Assembly (NCBI GenBank): GCA_029817715.1
Contig: JARUPY010000190.1
Location: 1,550,001 to 1,614,000 of the forward strand
Direction of reading: 5' to 3'
Source: Melastoma dodecandrum
Lineage: Eukaryota; Streptophyta; Magnoliopsida; Myrtales; Melastomataceae
DNA: 64,000 bases
In this document: in pieces, positions 33,885 through 45,528 of the stretch
Layout of the letters: each line of letters opens with the position of its first letter
How positions within the stretch are numbered: the first letter of the stretch is position 1
Notes under the pieces: generated by a model
What the model was told of the DNA's origin: nothing
Seen by the model: the letters and a program-made list of their open reading frames with translations, nothing else
The model's database searches: none
Program-made: the position numbers and the translations under genes

Positions 33885-35072
33885 CTACAACAAATAAAAT
33901 TTTGAATCATTATTTGTGAATAGTTATATAAAGGACTTTTATAAACTCCCACTATTTTATTCAAACCTAATAGCCCCCCACCATTAAGCTCGAGAATTAG
34001 TTGGTAATAATTTCTAGCGGGACCGAATACTCAAATCCTATAGTATGCACACAACTGAGCTGTACCTACACACCATAGTCATTAAGTTGGCACCACTCGC
34101 CAGTCACAAATTCATGTAACCATCGGTATTCTTAACTTGGGTTAATATTTTATTAAACCCCTTACCCATCAAATCAATTGACCTTAGCTGAGCTAACAAA
34201 TCAATTAATCTGAGTTAAGTCGACCCATCAATAAATTATGAAAAACTACAACTGTACTAACGCGAGCCCACAACTGAGCTGTACCGACTCACGAAGTACG
34301 TCCACTATTTTCATTATTATTGATGGAGGGCAAATAAAACTTGACTTAATATTTAGGGGTTTTTGATTAATTGTCTCACTTTAATGGGCTATATTTTATT
34401 ATTCTAATTTCAAGCCCAACTTATGACCCAATAGGTTTTAATTTTCTAAACCTTATATGATATTGGGCTAAACCATTTACTTTGCAGGCAAACGTTTTTC
34501 TTTCTCGGCCTTTTATTAACAATTCAAAACCTAGGCGGAATTAGTTTTGAAATTGACCCACTAATAATTGTATTAGTTCTGGGACAACTTTAGTTGACCG
34601 AGTCAAATACTTTGGGTCTTTTATTTCTCTTTAAATAATCATGCTTTTGGTCGTATTTATCACTTGGTTCACAATAACTTGAACCCACAGTAACTTGGTT
34701 TATTAATGTGGATGATTGATCAATAAATTAAATTTGTGTAAAATAATAACTAATCTTAGTAGAAGATCGGTGAACCAAGAAATAGTGGGTTCACGTTATT
34801 ATTAATAGCCAAATTTATGTATGATATGCAATTACTCAATGCTTTCACACCAGCATTGTGATTTCTCTTATCACAGCAAAAGACTCTCGGTCTTAAAGTT
34901 CAACCATCAGTTAATAATTATAAAACTTATAATTATACTGATTAAAACAATTTGTTTGATTTACGAATAAACAAACGCAATAAACTTGTTTTTCGCAAAT
35001 ACAATTTCTAGAAAACTATCAAAGCACAAAACTTCGAAATTAGTTTGATTTATACGATACATTCACAAAATT

Positions 35073-35085
35073 GCTCGGATACCAC
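35073..35085 (-). other. Primer-binding site of the intronic copia element
   Basis: On the element's strand the site reads GTGGTATCCGAGC next to the 5' LTR. It is a variant of the TGGTATCAGAGC initiator-tRNA-Met site. Confidence 0.8.
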
Positions 35086-36622
35086 TGATGGGTTTCCACG
35101 GGGCGCAGCGGAAGCTCGTTTCTTAAAATACTGTTCGAAACACAGTCCCGGATCTTGTGATACGTATAAATCGAATAGTACGTTAAATGAAACATACCTC
35201 GTTGTTGCGGATGCGAGCTTCAAGAGTCCCAAACGTGACTCCTCTAGAAGTATCCACGCACACAAGACACGGACACGACAATCTCCAATTGATGCTAGTC
35301 CTCAGAGACTTCGTAACTCTCGAAAGCCTTTTGTTAAGAAGGAATGAAGCCGAGCAAATCTTCGTTTCTGACTCACACACTCTCTGTGCAAGCCGAACGT
35401 TTTAATTTATAAGGTAAGATTACTTACCATAGAGGGTACCGTCATTTCAATTTATCAATTGAAATTAATTCAATTCATAACACGTAGCAAAGCTACGAAA
35501 TTGGCTGCCTATCTAATTTCAATAGGTTAGATTAAAATAATAATATAATATTAAAATAATATAATAATAATATAATATAATAATATAATAATTATTATTA
35601 TAATTATATTATTATAACCTACAGCTTAGACATATTTGATCAACTTAAATCCAACACTCGAATTTATTGCTTCCGAATATCTCAGAATAAATTTGTAATC
35701 CAACAAATTCTAATTCTGAAAATTTATAATTCTAATATACATTAGAATTAAATAACAATGTCCGTGTCTACGTGCTTTTGCGTGCGACCCTCTAGGTTCT
35801 ATATACGAAGGCAGTGTACATCCATACATAGACTGAGGTAACTGTCTATCAACAGTTTTCAGCCATCCAACATAATAGAATATTGGTCATAAACCAAAAC
35901 CACTATGAGCCGATTTCTCTGTAATTCAATCTCTTCATCTCACCGACATCCCGATTAATTCAGTGCATCATGCGTCATCACTGAATTAATCGTCTTACTT
36001 GATTTCTGAGATATAATAGATCTTAACTTGAATGATAAACATTCCTCCACGGTCGTGTATTTAAAATCACTAATATCTCAATCAAGAGGCTAGAATGTCA
36101 ACTCTACAATCCAAGAGAGCGATGAATCATATATTGACTCAACACTATCCTCTCTACGCTTCGTTCTAACCGTATTACTCACAATCCGATTAAAGACTGA
36201 TTTTAACGGCATCAAAGTGAACTACTCCACGCATAGAATAAATGGAGGTCTCAAGTCAGGAGATCAGTTACACTCGTTCAACAAGAGAAGTGACCAATGA
36301 CACTTAATATGTGGTATTCTCTATAAACGGGTCGAGTCTAGTGTACCATAAACTTAGGCACCCCCGAGTATAACTTGAATATCCATTCCTTTGTCTAACT
36401 CAACCTTAGTTATACTCGGCGTTGATCTAGATGTTTATGTCCCATCTAAACATCTATCCGATCAAGGACAATGCTAGATTGACAAATAATCAATCTATGG
36501 GACTTTACCGTAAAGTTAATTACGAGCAGAAAAGTAATTAATAAACAGTAAATACTTGCCTTTATTAACAACTATTCACATATATTACAAAGTGTCTTGG
36601 CACATACGTGCACACACTAACA
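35086..36622 (-). repeat. 5' LTR of the intronic copia element
   Basis: Direct repeat of 28353-29904 with the same ends. The AT microsatellite around 35530-35615 differs in length from the other LTR. Confidence 0.92.
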
Positions 36623-37572
36623 GACAAGTACACCAAGAAGAACAGATAGACTATAATATATCCTCCATCAACTAAATGTCAATGACAATGAATGATGGCC
36701 AAAAGCTGCCTTCAGAAATTTTAATTGGCCTCGTAAACACAGTATCATAATCATTCATATAGTAAGCCAACCCTGCCATTGCAAAGACGCAGAATGCAGT
36801 ACAATAAGTGTAAATTGAACATAAAAAAAAGTCAATAACATTGGCAACAACAAGCAAACATAAACCACTGAATCAACAGACACTGGATGCCATGCCTCAA
36901 ACTGATCACAGCAAGAAACAAATTAAAATTGTAAACAATTAAGCAGAGAATTTCGTGGACATAGATCATACCTGCAGAACCATGAGCAAAATGGCACTTA
37001 TTACCAAAGGGACAGTACCCCGTCAACTCCCACTTATTACAAATCCTTGTCTTCCAGTTCGACGGCTTCACACCCGATCCCCCAGCAGTACTTGCAGCAG
37101 CAACAGCACCACCACCACCACCACCTCCCCCTCCTCCTCCTCCTCCTCCTCCCCCACCACCACTATCCCCGCCACGTCCCAAACTAATCGCAACACTCTC
37201 CCTATTTTTACTCTGTTCATCATGCAGAAAACTACAAGCGTCCCCATATGGACATCCTTCCTCGGTATAAAACTTCTTACAATGCCTCCCTTTATACACT
37301 CTATTCCCAGAACTACCACCAGCGTTGCCAACCTCTCCGCTGTAATTTCCCGCACAAGGGATCTGAAACTCCTCCCGAACGACCTCCCTGACTTCACCCC
37401 CACTAGCATTACTATTGCCACTTGGTTCAACGCTACTCCTTCCGCTACCCCCATTCCCTCCTTGTTTAGACTCCCTCTCCTCCTCGTGGGCTGCAACAAT
37501 CTCCTGCCAGTTCGACAGGGGACACCGGAGCTCCTCCATGCTGTGCGCGAAGTTGCAGTTCGTCACGTAAGT

Positions 37573-37702
37573 GGATAGTTAGGAGCAACAGTATCGGCAG
37601 CAGGGGCATGCCGATGGGGCTGAGCATGTCTGCGACTGCAGACGTGATGGCCTCTCCTTCGTCCCCGACGATGAACGGCACGAGCACGACCGCCCCAACC
37701 AC
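37573..37702 (-). pseudogene. Small membrane-protein gene fragment fused to the CCCH exon (copy 2)
   Basis: On the minus strand this reads VGAVVLVPFIVGDEGEAITS and continues to LPLLP-type hydrophobic sequence ending LLLLTIH. It then changes at about 37570 into the CCCH exon in another frame. Unlike copy 1 (18375-18682) the frame here is unbroken, but the initiator ATG has become GTG (CAC at 37700-37702 on the + strand). The second helix and tail are missing. The joint shares a few bases (CCACTT) between partners. Confidence 0.75.
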
Positions 37703-38967
37703 AAAAATATAAAAATTAATTCCTAAATATCTTCAAAGATATTATTATAAGCGTAAAATTTAACATAATTTAACCACAGAAATCTCATAATACCAAGATC
37801 AAGATTTTCTATTTTCTTATTGAATTTCGATCGATTCAAAATTTTCTTCAAAAATCTTCAGTCTAATCTTCTGAATATTTAGACCTACTCGAATCTATCT
37901 CGACATCTTTTTGAAATCTTACTCGATTTTTCTCTCGGACCTTTTCCATCATGAGTGCTATTTCCTCTTTTCAGAAGATAGGGATGCTTTTCCTTCTCAT
38001 TTTCACGGAGATAAACTCACTACCATCAGAATTCACAATGGTGCAAGTCATATCCTTAAAATGCAAAGCATAATTTTTCTATATAGCTCAAATTTGGCGT
38101 GATGTGATTTGTTCTCGTACCTTTGCTGAGAAACACAAAGTAACAAACATTTGATCATCTTCTTAATAATATTCTTGACATACTTTCTCTATGACCAAGT
38201 TGTTGACATGACCTGCGTGGTACATTCGGTGTAACGGTTATTGTCTAGCAACATAGGCACATTCAACACTCTTTTCTTTCTTTTTGATCTTTATGATTCA
38301 TATCATCTTTATCAACTTTATATGTTCTTGAGCTTGAAATGCATGGATGAACTCAGTCAACGTGATTTTTGACAAATCTTTGGAGTCTTCAGGAGATGAT
38401 ATTTGGCAATTCCATTCAGAATATGCATACGACGCGTTGTACTACATGGAGTCGGATTTGATTCAAGGTTGAATTATTATCTAAATGTATTGGATCTTTA
38501 TTAGCTCGCTCTGATACCAGTATTGGGTATTTTTGGATAGCGATATGCGTAAGCGAAAATACCCTGTAATTTTATTTCTGAAAAAAACATATATTGTTCC
38601 CTCCATCTATGTATAACCTAAAAACATAAAACTAATATCTCTTAAATATCTTCAAAGATATTATTCTAAACATAAAATCTAAACTAAATATAACAACAAA
38701 AATATCATAATCCCAATAGGCTATGGGGTGAGAGTACCGGGTGACGAGTTGTCATGCAAAGCCGGACTGGAAGCAACGCGACTCATCCTTGCATAGCTAT
38801 AGGATTCGGTTTATAAGAGAAAACATATAAACATATCCTCTTAAGCAATAACCTTATTATCGATTTATTTTCCGGCTTATAAGATTTGATTCTTAAAATC
38901 GTATTCATATTACACTATAATTCTCGTGTTGCTTGGTGAACGAATGGTGATATCATAACTATGTAAC
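37703..38967. repeat. Duplicated non-coding spacer, copy 2 (left part)
   Basis: Matches 18700-19955 with small differences, for example a shared TGAGAAACACAA and the same CATAGGCACATTCAACACTC block. No gene is seen. The match ends exactly where the foldback at 38968 begins. Confidence 0.8.
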
Positions 38968-39026
38968 AAAAAGGACTAATAATGGTGAACCACTATAAAA
39001 GTGGTTCTCCATTATTAGTCCTTTTT
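38968..39026. repeat. Near-perfect 27-base inverted repeat with a TATA-containing loop
   Basis: The left arm 38968-38994 and right arm 39000-39026 are complementary at 26 of 27 positions around the loop ATAAA (38995-38999). The arm/loop border spells CTATAAAAG, a plausible TATA box about 115 bases before the NLR-B start codon. The inverted repeat sits precisely where the duplicated spacer stops and NLR-B DNA starts. Confidence 0.9.
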
Positions 39027-39112
39027 TCTACTTTTTCTGTTTCAAATACCAAGAGAACCCCCCCACCCCCCTTCTCTCCTCTTCATCCCACCCAACTGAG
39101 ACGACCGGAGAA

Positions 39113-40766
39113 ATGGCTGCAGCTGTTGTGACTGTCCCTGTTGACGACTTGCTTCAGATTTTGAGCGAAGAAGGCTTCATCACGATGCTCGGTCCTCAAT
39201 GGGGAGTTGAACCTCAACTCCAAGAGATCCACGACCTCTTGTCTTCCGTTCAGGGGGTCTTGCCCGAGGCAGAAAGGAAGTTCCCGTACAGCTTTGAGCT
39301 GCAGGATAGGATTAGAGAGCTTAAGGTTGCGTTTATGACGCAGAGGACCTGCTCGAGGATCTGTCCTTGGAGGAACCCTTGCGGCTGCTTGATGGAAAGC
39401 TACGCCGCCTCTTCCGGCATGTAGAAAGTTGTTGGTTCGGATGGAGGATGCGCCGGGAGCTTCGGGCCATCGCAGGGCGTCTTCGAGGTCTGATACATCC
39501 AGTTATCAGCATCATCCGTAGCATTCCGGCCGAGGTTCAGGAGGTCCTAGAAGCACGCGAGATCCCGTTTGTTGGGAGAGTCTACGAGAAGGGAAAGCTT
39601 ATCAGGTTACTGTTGGATGGAGGCTCGGAAGTTAATTCCGTTGTGGCAGTATTGGGCTATTCGGGGGTGGGGAAAACCGCACTTGTTAAGGAGGTGATGA
39701 AGGATTTAAGGGTGAGTGGGTATTTTGATGTTAAAATCTGGGTAAATGTGTCTGCTGCTCTCTTTGACACGAACAGGGTGGCACAGGAAATCATAGGTAG
39801 TCTAAGGGAAGAGGAAGATGAGGAAGATGAGGAAGAGGGGGAGGTGTTTGGAACGGAGCAGTCACTTCATCTGTTAGCGAGGCTTCTCGATGATACCAAG
39901 AGGTACCTCTTCGTTCTCGACAATGTGTCTGTCCAAGATTCAGTTTCAGAGGGGCGGTGGTTACGCTTCAGGAGTTTGCTGGAAGGAGTTGCCAGTGGGA
40001 GCAAAATCCTCATCACGACGGTTTCATACGCGTGGGATAATCCAATCCTACGGTTGCTTCCTGATCGTGTTTATATTGATCGGATGGATCGGGAAGACGC
40101 AGTCGTATTACTAAGGGAAACAGCTTCCCGGGGAAGGGAGAGATATCATAATTTATTCAACAACCCTGCAATCCTTCAAATCGCGGAAGATATTGTTGAT
40201 AAATGCGGGGGGGGGGGTATATGAGGAAGATAAAGGCAGTGGGAGGTTACTTGTCCCTCCAACCTCCTTCTGTTGAGGATTGGACACGTCTTCAAGACTG
40301 GCCACGTGGCTCAAATGAATTCGCTCTTTTGGTTCGTGGAGGTTATCCGTACGCTGATTTAACAAGTTCAGGAATGAAGAAGAGTTACGACAATCTTCCC
40401 CCAAGGATTAAACAGTGCTTCGCCCTCTGTTACTTGTTCCCAAGTGGTCACCCCATCAACACTCATACCCTGGCTAAGCTCTGGATCTCCCTTGGATTTA
40501 TCAACAATGACCATGACGGAGATGACCGTCGGCCATTGGAGGATATCGCCTACCATTACTTGGATGTACTGCTCCGGGAAGAGCTGTTCCGAGTTAAGAA
40601 ATTCGATATTTTTGGGAAGGTAAAATCTGTCACTCTGCATCCCCATGCCCAAGAATTGGCTCCTTCCATCGCTGGTTTGGAGTGTATGGCTTACCCTATT
40701 GATTTTTGGATGGATTACCTTGTGCGACCATATACTCGACATCGATCACTGATATATTTGTCTTGA
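39113..40766 (+). pseudogene. NLR-B: CC-NB-ARC pseudogene without LRRs
   Basis: It starts with the family MAAAVVTVPVDD. A one-base loss near 39325-39331 (LKVAFMT for LKDAVYD) shifts frame in the EDVID-like region. The true frame resumes and carries a canonical P-loop GYSGVGKT, kinase-2 FVLDN, and an acidic linker lengthened by one repeat (EEEDEEDEEEGE). A run of 11 G at 40207-40217 causes a second frameshift before AVGGYLSLQP. RNBS-D CFALCYLFP and the LHP version of MHD follow. Homology ends at about 40758 (RHRSLIYL) and all LRRs are missing, replaced by repeat-like DNA. Confidence 0.9.
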
Positions 40767-42455
40767 GGACCGTCTACAGGGACTCCTTCTAGGTGTGTTG
40801 AAGTTGACCAACGACGTTGATGGGTCCACAGGTACCTACAAGCCCAATAATAAAACAATCAAAAAGCCCAAAACAACTCAATAATGCAATGTAGGGAAAA
40901 ATGTCGAAAAATATGCAAATGGGCTCTAAAAAATCATAAAATTATAGGAATACATTCTTAAACTGATAAAAACATGAAATATTAATTTTGGAATTAAGAT
41001 ATTAAGCCCAATATAGCGATCTGATTTGCAGACCACTTAAAGAAAAATATGTAACTTTTGATCCAGAAATCCAAATGAAGCAAAACCAGTGTTAAAAGAT
41101 GCTTAACTTAAGGGAGATCTTGGTTGTGAAAAGTTTATAGGAAATAGATTCACAAAAAACAAATGAAATCGATTTTACCGAAACAAAACTGTTGAAAACG
41201 TTCAGATCACATGTCGAAATCTTTTTAAGTATATTTTAATAAGAAGATGTCAAAATATTATATGTCTGTCTAGTCATATAAGAAATAACATATTAAAATT
41301 TCAAAATTTTTGAACATGTGCAAATTTTAAAACAAAATAGTTTATGATACATAGTACTGAAAACATGGCAGAAATATGGTTAATATTCAAAAAATCATAA
41401 CTTGAAATCTAAAAATGATAAATTCGTGCATAATATATCAAAACAAAGATAATTAAACGTGTTTTCTATAAAAAATTATTTTTATAGTTAAAGTATAGTC
41501 TGAAGAACAAAAAAAGATAAGATCAAGAACATGCGTTTCTTGTAACGTTATTTCAGCATACGGAACCCAAGTACAATTAGTCAATAGTAAGGGAAATCTC
41601 AACCAAATTGGCTAAAATTTAATCACAATTATGTTAACAGGATGAAGGACCGATATAATCGGATTTGGTCTGATTCCGACAATGGTCGTGAAACTTATGA
41701 CCTGCGAACTGACTCCCTTGCATTCTGGTCGAGGCGACGCTGCTCCATCGGGGCTCAGTTTCACGTTCCCCACATCACATGCGATGAGTTCAACAAATGT
41801 AAAAGATGATCAGCCATGTTCTAAATTACACGACGGGCTGAATAAATATAAAAAAAAATCGAAAACTCACCGAGGGGTTGCCTCGCCTCGGAGTGGATTG
41901 ATGAAGAAGAAGGACATCGGGGTGTCCGTCAGAAGGCTGCCTTGGAGCACCATACTTGGGTTGTGGCTGTGGCAGGAGGCGGTGTCGTCGAAGGGAAGGG
42001 TGTCAGCTGGTCAAGAGGGTTTGGCTCGTCAGCACTAGAGAGGGGGAGTCATCGACTCAGGTTTTTGTGTATACCTAGAGGAATTGAACTCCGGTTGTAT
42101 GTAGAGGAATTTGTCTCCGATTCCCAAAGGAGTTGGCCTCCGGTTTCTCAGAGGGGGTGGAGCGTGTCTGGAGGTGAGGGCGGAACCAAAGTGTGGAGAG
42201 AGTGCTGGAGAATCTCTGAGGGGTGGTGCGTCTCTCTGAAGTGGAAGCGTCCGTCTTTGGGAGCCTCTGTGATTGTCTGATTGTCTCGTGTGAAAGAGAG
42301 GAATCAGAGGAAAAATTCTCTCCCAAAATCTTGGATTGATCGGAGAAAATAAATTTTTGATTGAATGTGATTTTTTATGATTTTTCAGGTTTTGAGAATT
42401 TTATGTGATTTTATTTATTATTTATTTATTATTATTAGTTAGAATTTGGGGTATT
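40767..42455. mobile_element. Probable LTR-retrotransposon debris
   Basis: This segment is absent from the paralogous spacer copy 1. It is AT-rich at first and more GC-rich at 41680-42300, with no gag or pol frame. It ends AATTTGGGGTATTATA, similar to the TTTGGGGTGTTTACA end of the solo-LTR-like element at 15394-17814. No clean target duplication is visible, so its edges and identity are tentative. Open frames at 41682-42038 and 41942-42280 have no recognisable domain. Confidence 0.4.
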
Positions 42456-45400
42456 ATAACTATAATAAGTGAGTCTTCGAACAAGAATAACTATATACGA
42501 TAAGTTTCAATCTCGATACTTCTTTAAGCGAATTCAAGTCCCTTTATTTCTTTATGTCTTCATCTAGCATGTCTTATCACATACATTAGTTATTCGCGAC
42601 CAATTATTTTTTGCCTATTATTCACAACAAATTGATTAATAAAAAGAATATAACATAAAAATCAATATTCAGCTTGAATTTCTAGATTAAATTGTAATAT
42701 TTTTGCATAATATGAAAATGATTTTGGATTCAAACGCGATTGTGTGTATTCAAATCTACAACTCCCCTCCCGACAACTAGAAATCAATCAACCGCCAACT
42801 ATGATTATATCAAGACACTTTAAAATAAATGGGACATTGAAGTAATACGATGGGCTCATTACAACTTATGCACTCGAAGAAGATGAAAACTGTACTTCCC
42901 TCCCCAAGAATGGGCTAAAATCTGGGCACCTGTAGTTCTCCTTTATAAATTACCGTTTTAAAAGAACCAACAGTCTTCTTCTTATTTAAAATTAATTATT
43001 GGTTTGCTTTTTTTATTAGTCTTTTTTTATTAATTATCATTTAATAATTGTGGAAACAGAAATGTATACATCCCCAAAATGTATAGAAACAGATATTTGT
43101 GCATAGTTGTAAAACTACAAAAACATAAATATGTGCACTGTTGTGGATCTACACATAATCATCACATGATAAGGTTTAAAGGCTATGCCATTTTGGCAGA
43201 AAGGCTGAAATCATGTTATTTCTGTGGTATGCTTGGTTATGTGGTCAGGCAATGTCTGATCAAAAGAGCCCAAAGCATGTTAAATGCGTTTTTCGGGAAA
43301 GCGAGTCGAATACACATGGAACCACCTTTAAATGGGTTCAAATAGTTACTTAACTTGCTTTTAATGGCATGTACGGTTGAAAGCTAAAGCTAGAAGAATG
43401 AATGGTACTTGACTTTACAGAACGATGACTTTGTAACATTTGGTGATGATAGTAAAGGCTACATAAAAGGCATTGAAACTATTATTAGTTTGGACTCAAT
43501 GCAAACATATGATGCTCTGCTTGTTACAATATTAAAACACAATTTATTTAGTGTAGTCAACTATATGATAAAGGTTATGATTTAGCCTTTAATGCAGAAG
43601 GATGTTATGACTCGTTAGATGGTAATATTTGCTTTGTAGTTGAACGAACAAAGAACATATACATTGTTTCACAGCGCAGTCTTCAGTCCATTGAAAAAAT
43701 GACAAGTTTCTTACAAGGATGAAACCACAATTTGGCTTAGGAAGTTGGGACAACATATCAATTACTTAAAGAAAACAAAAAAAGGTTTTTTTTTCTTGGT
43801 AACGAAAGCATAATCCTTAACATATACGGGAAGTGCTTGTCACGCTCATGCTATGTGCTCCGAAGGAAAGCCAAGTGGAAGATGATACTTTGATGGAAGC
43901 CAGAGAAACAATCTATGAAGAGCTTTTAGCTTCTTTAAGGACTTGGATGGCTGAACTAAAACAGTCTTCTTCTTATTTAAACTCAATTATTGATTTGCTT
44001 TACGTTCCAAGTCATATTAATTATCATTTTGGCTAGAATCCAAAACTGCTTTACGTTCCCATTTGATGATGCGATCGAATTCAATATTTCTACATGCCTT
44101 CGTGAGGCCCCTTTCGTTTCCTGCAAGATAATATCAGCATTTGCTCTGTCCTGTGCCTTTCTGCTTCCCCTTTTCTGGTCACATTGCCATCGCTTTCCTT
44201 GTTGGTTTTTCCTGCCCCTGAGTGTCCCAAAAAAGAAAAGAATAATTCAAAAAAGAGAGGAGGGATTGCTCCTGTTTGGGTAGTAAATGATGGTAAATGC
44301 ATGCATCTTCCTGAATCGATGAAAACCTTCATGTGTCTGTTCTTCTCGGTTCCTTGGTTTCTGGGCTTGGCACATGATGTTGCTTTCATTGGTCCAGAGA
44401 TCGAATCAGAAAAGTTGATGAAATGGGCAAAAGAAAAAGGGGGAATCTTTCCCATTAAACATATGGGTTGTTGGGTTGACAGGAAACTGATGCTTATTAA
44501 TCATAAGTTTTGAATTAGATCTTGGAAATGCTGCAATGTTCAATGCTCCTGTTTGCTTCTGCAAGTGGGGGTTATATAAAGAGGTGTACAGTTGTCTCAT
44601 GAAATTTCGAGTCATTTTTTGGACAATTGTGAAAGGGGGTGGGGAATGGGCGGTCTTTAAACAAATGGAATGTTGTCTCATGCAAGTGGAACAACTTAAA
44701 AAAAAAAACATATGCTTTGCCCTAAAATATCATACTTAAAAATGTGATTTTGGACTTAGTAAAGGTGGTGTGAGAATATGGAGGTTATCACGTGGACAGA
44801 AAAACCAAAAGGAACTAAATGACAAAAGCACCCCAATTATCATTAATCACGCTCTTCGCCTTCGTTGTATCGCCACTTTTCAATCTTCGAGGCTTTTGCA
44901 CGATGAAGACCGGGTGTTATTCTTCTGCTTCTTCAGGCGATGAAGCTATCTTGAGGAGAAAATGCGCTGCCATTTTAAACATGTAGCAGACCGCCACATG
45001 ATCGAGCCTGTCGTACCGTTCAGCTCGTCGCAGTCGTATTTTTCATAAACAGAGAAAATCACACGCTTTGGCCTCTGCACGGAAGCCCAAACGGCGACTG
45101 AAGGGAGTGTTGGGCTGTGCCATTACGAGAGATCCCATGCCGGGAAGCATAAAGGGTGCCAAGATGGAGGAGCTGCGACTGCAGAACGCATAGGGGAACA
45201 ACAAAGCCGAAGTGAAGGGGGGGCACCAAATGGCTATATCCAGGGGTGGCAACAGATGGGGACGAGGAAAGCGAAGTGGAAGATGATTGAAGGAAGCCGG
45301 ATGGGTGAACTACAAAGGGTGGGAAAGAGGAAGGAAGGAAAGACAGAGGGGGACAGACAAAGTGATCCATTGAGTCCTCTGTTATTATTCGATTGAATCG

Positions 45401-45500
45401 GATCTGTTTTGTGTGGTTATCCTCCTTTTTTTCTTCTTTATAAAAACAACAGTCTTCTTCTTATTTAAAATTAATTATCCACCCCCCTCCTCTCCTCTTC
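42456..45500. repeat. Duplicated non-coding spacer, copy 2 (right part)
   Basis: Matches 20060-21830 in blocks. It contains about 1.1 kb (43320-44440) that copy 1 lacks, including copia relic sequence. An unidentified frame at 44184-44513 contains the hydrophobic FMCLFFSVPWFLGLAHDV and has no family I recognise. The right end (45065-45365) matches 21520-21810 just upstream of NLR-A, and a TATA-like CTTTATAAAAACAAC lies near 45440 before NLR-C. Confidence 0.75.
43140..43790 (+). pseudogene. Relic copia gag/protease segment
   Basis: The CYFCGMLGYVVRQC knuckle remnant is followed by protease/pre-integrase-like phrases in shifting frames: DFVTFGDDSKGYIKGIE, LYDKGYDLAFNAEGCY, ERTKNIYIVSQRSLQS and DETTIWLRKLGQHINYL. 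These are typical of copia pol between protease and integrase. Multiple frame breaks and no LTRs mark it as an old fragment. Confidence 0.7.
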
Positions 45501-45528
45501 ATCCCACCCAACTGAGACGACCGGAGAA

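Larger units (their letters stand above)
28353..36622 (-). mobile_element. Ty1/copia retrotransposon in the CCCH intron, 8.3 kb
   Basis: LTRs of about 1.55 kb (28353-29904 and 35086-36622), TG...CA ends, a 5-base TSD, and one long gag-pol frame on the minus strand. The gag opening (ILEKENILQGPNYLDWYRKL) and long LTRs suggest the Angela/Tork side of copia, which is an inference. The LTRs differ by scattered substitutions and by length changes in an AT-rich microsatellite, so the insertion is not very recent. It is in the same orientation as the CCCH gene that hosts it. One stop codon in gag is the only coding lesion I see. Confidence 0.93.
27486..37568 (-). pseudogene. CCCH zinc-finger gene, 5'-truncated, with an 8.3 kb copia element in its intron
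   Basis: Minus strand. The upstream exon (37568-36972) starts inside zinc finger 1 (VTNCNFAHSMEELR), followed by CKKFYTEEGCPYGDACSFLH and CNKWELTGYCPFGNKCHFAH, with a long Gly run between them encoded by a GGN microsatellite (about 37100-37165). It ends ...GSA plus G before a GTATGATC donor. The last exon (27766-27486) follows CAACAG, reads ELHRYGGELVEND, and ends RIYGDWIDDAE. The codon phase joins exactly as GSA-E-LHRYGG. The order of fingers resembles plant C3H39-type proteins, which are probably RNA-binding. The copia element 28353-36622 lies in the intron, originally about 0.9 kb. The first half of finger 1 and everything before it are replaced by a membrane-protein gene piece, so normal protein is unlikely. 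Confidence 0.8.

Noticed and set aside
36955..37578. 207-codon + strand frame rich in Thr and Ser
   Set aside because: It is antisense to the CCCH exon. The zinc-finger frame on the minus strand explains the sequence.
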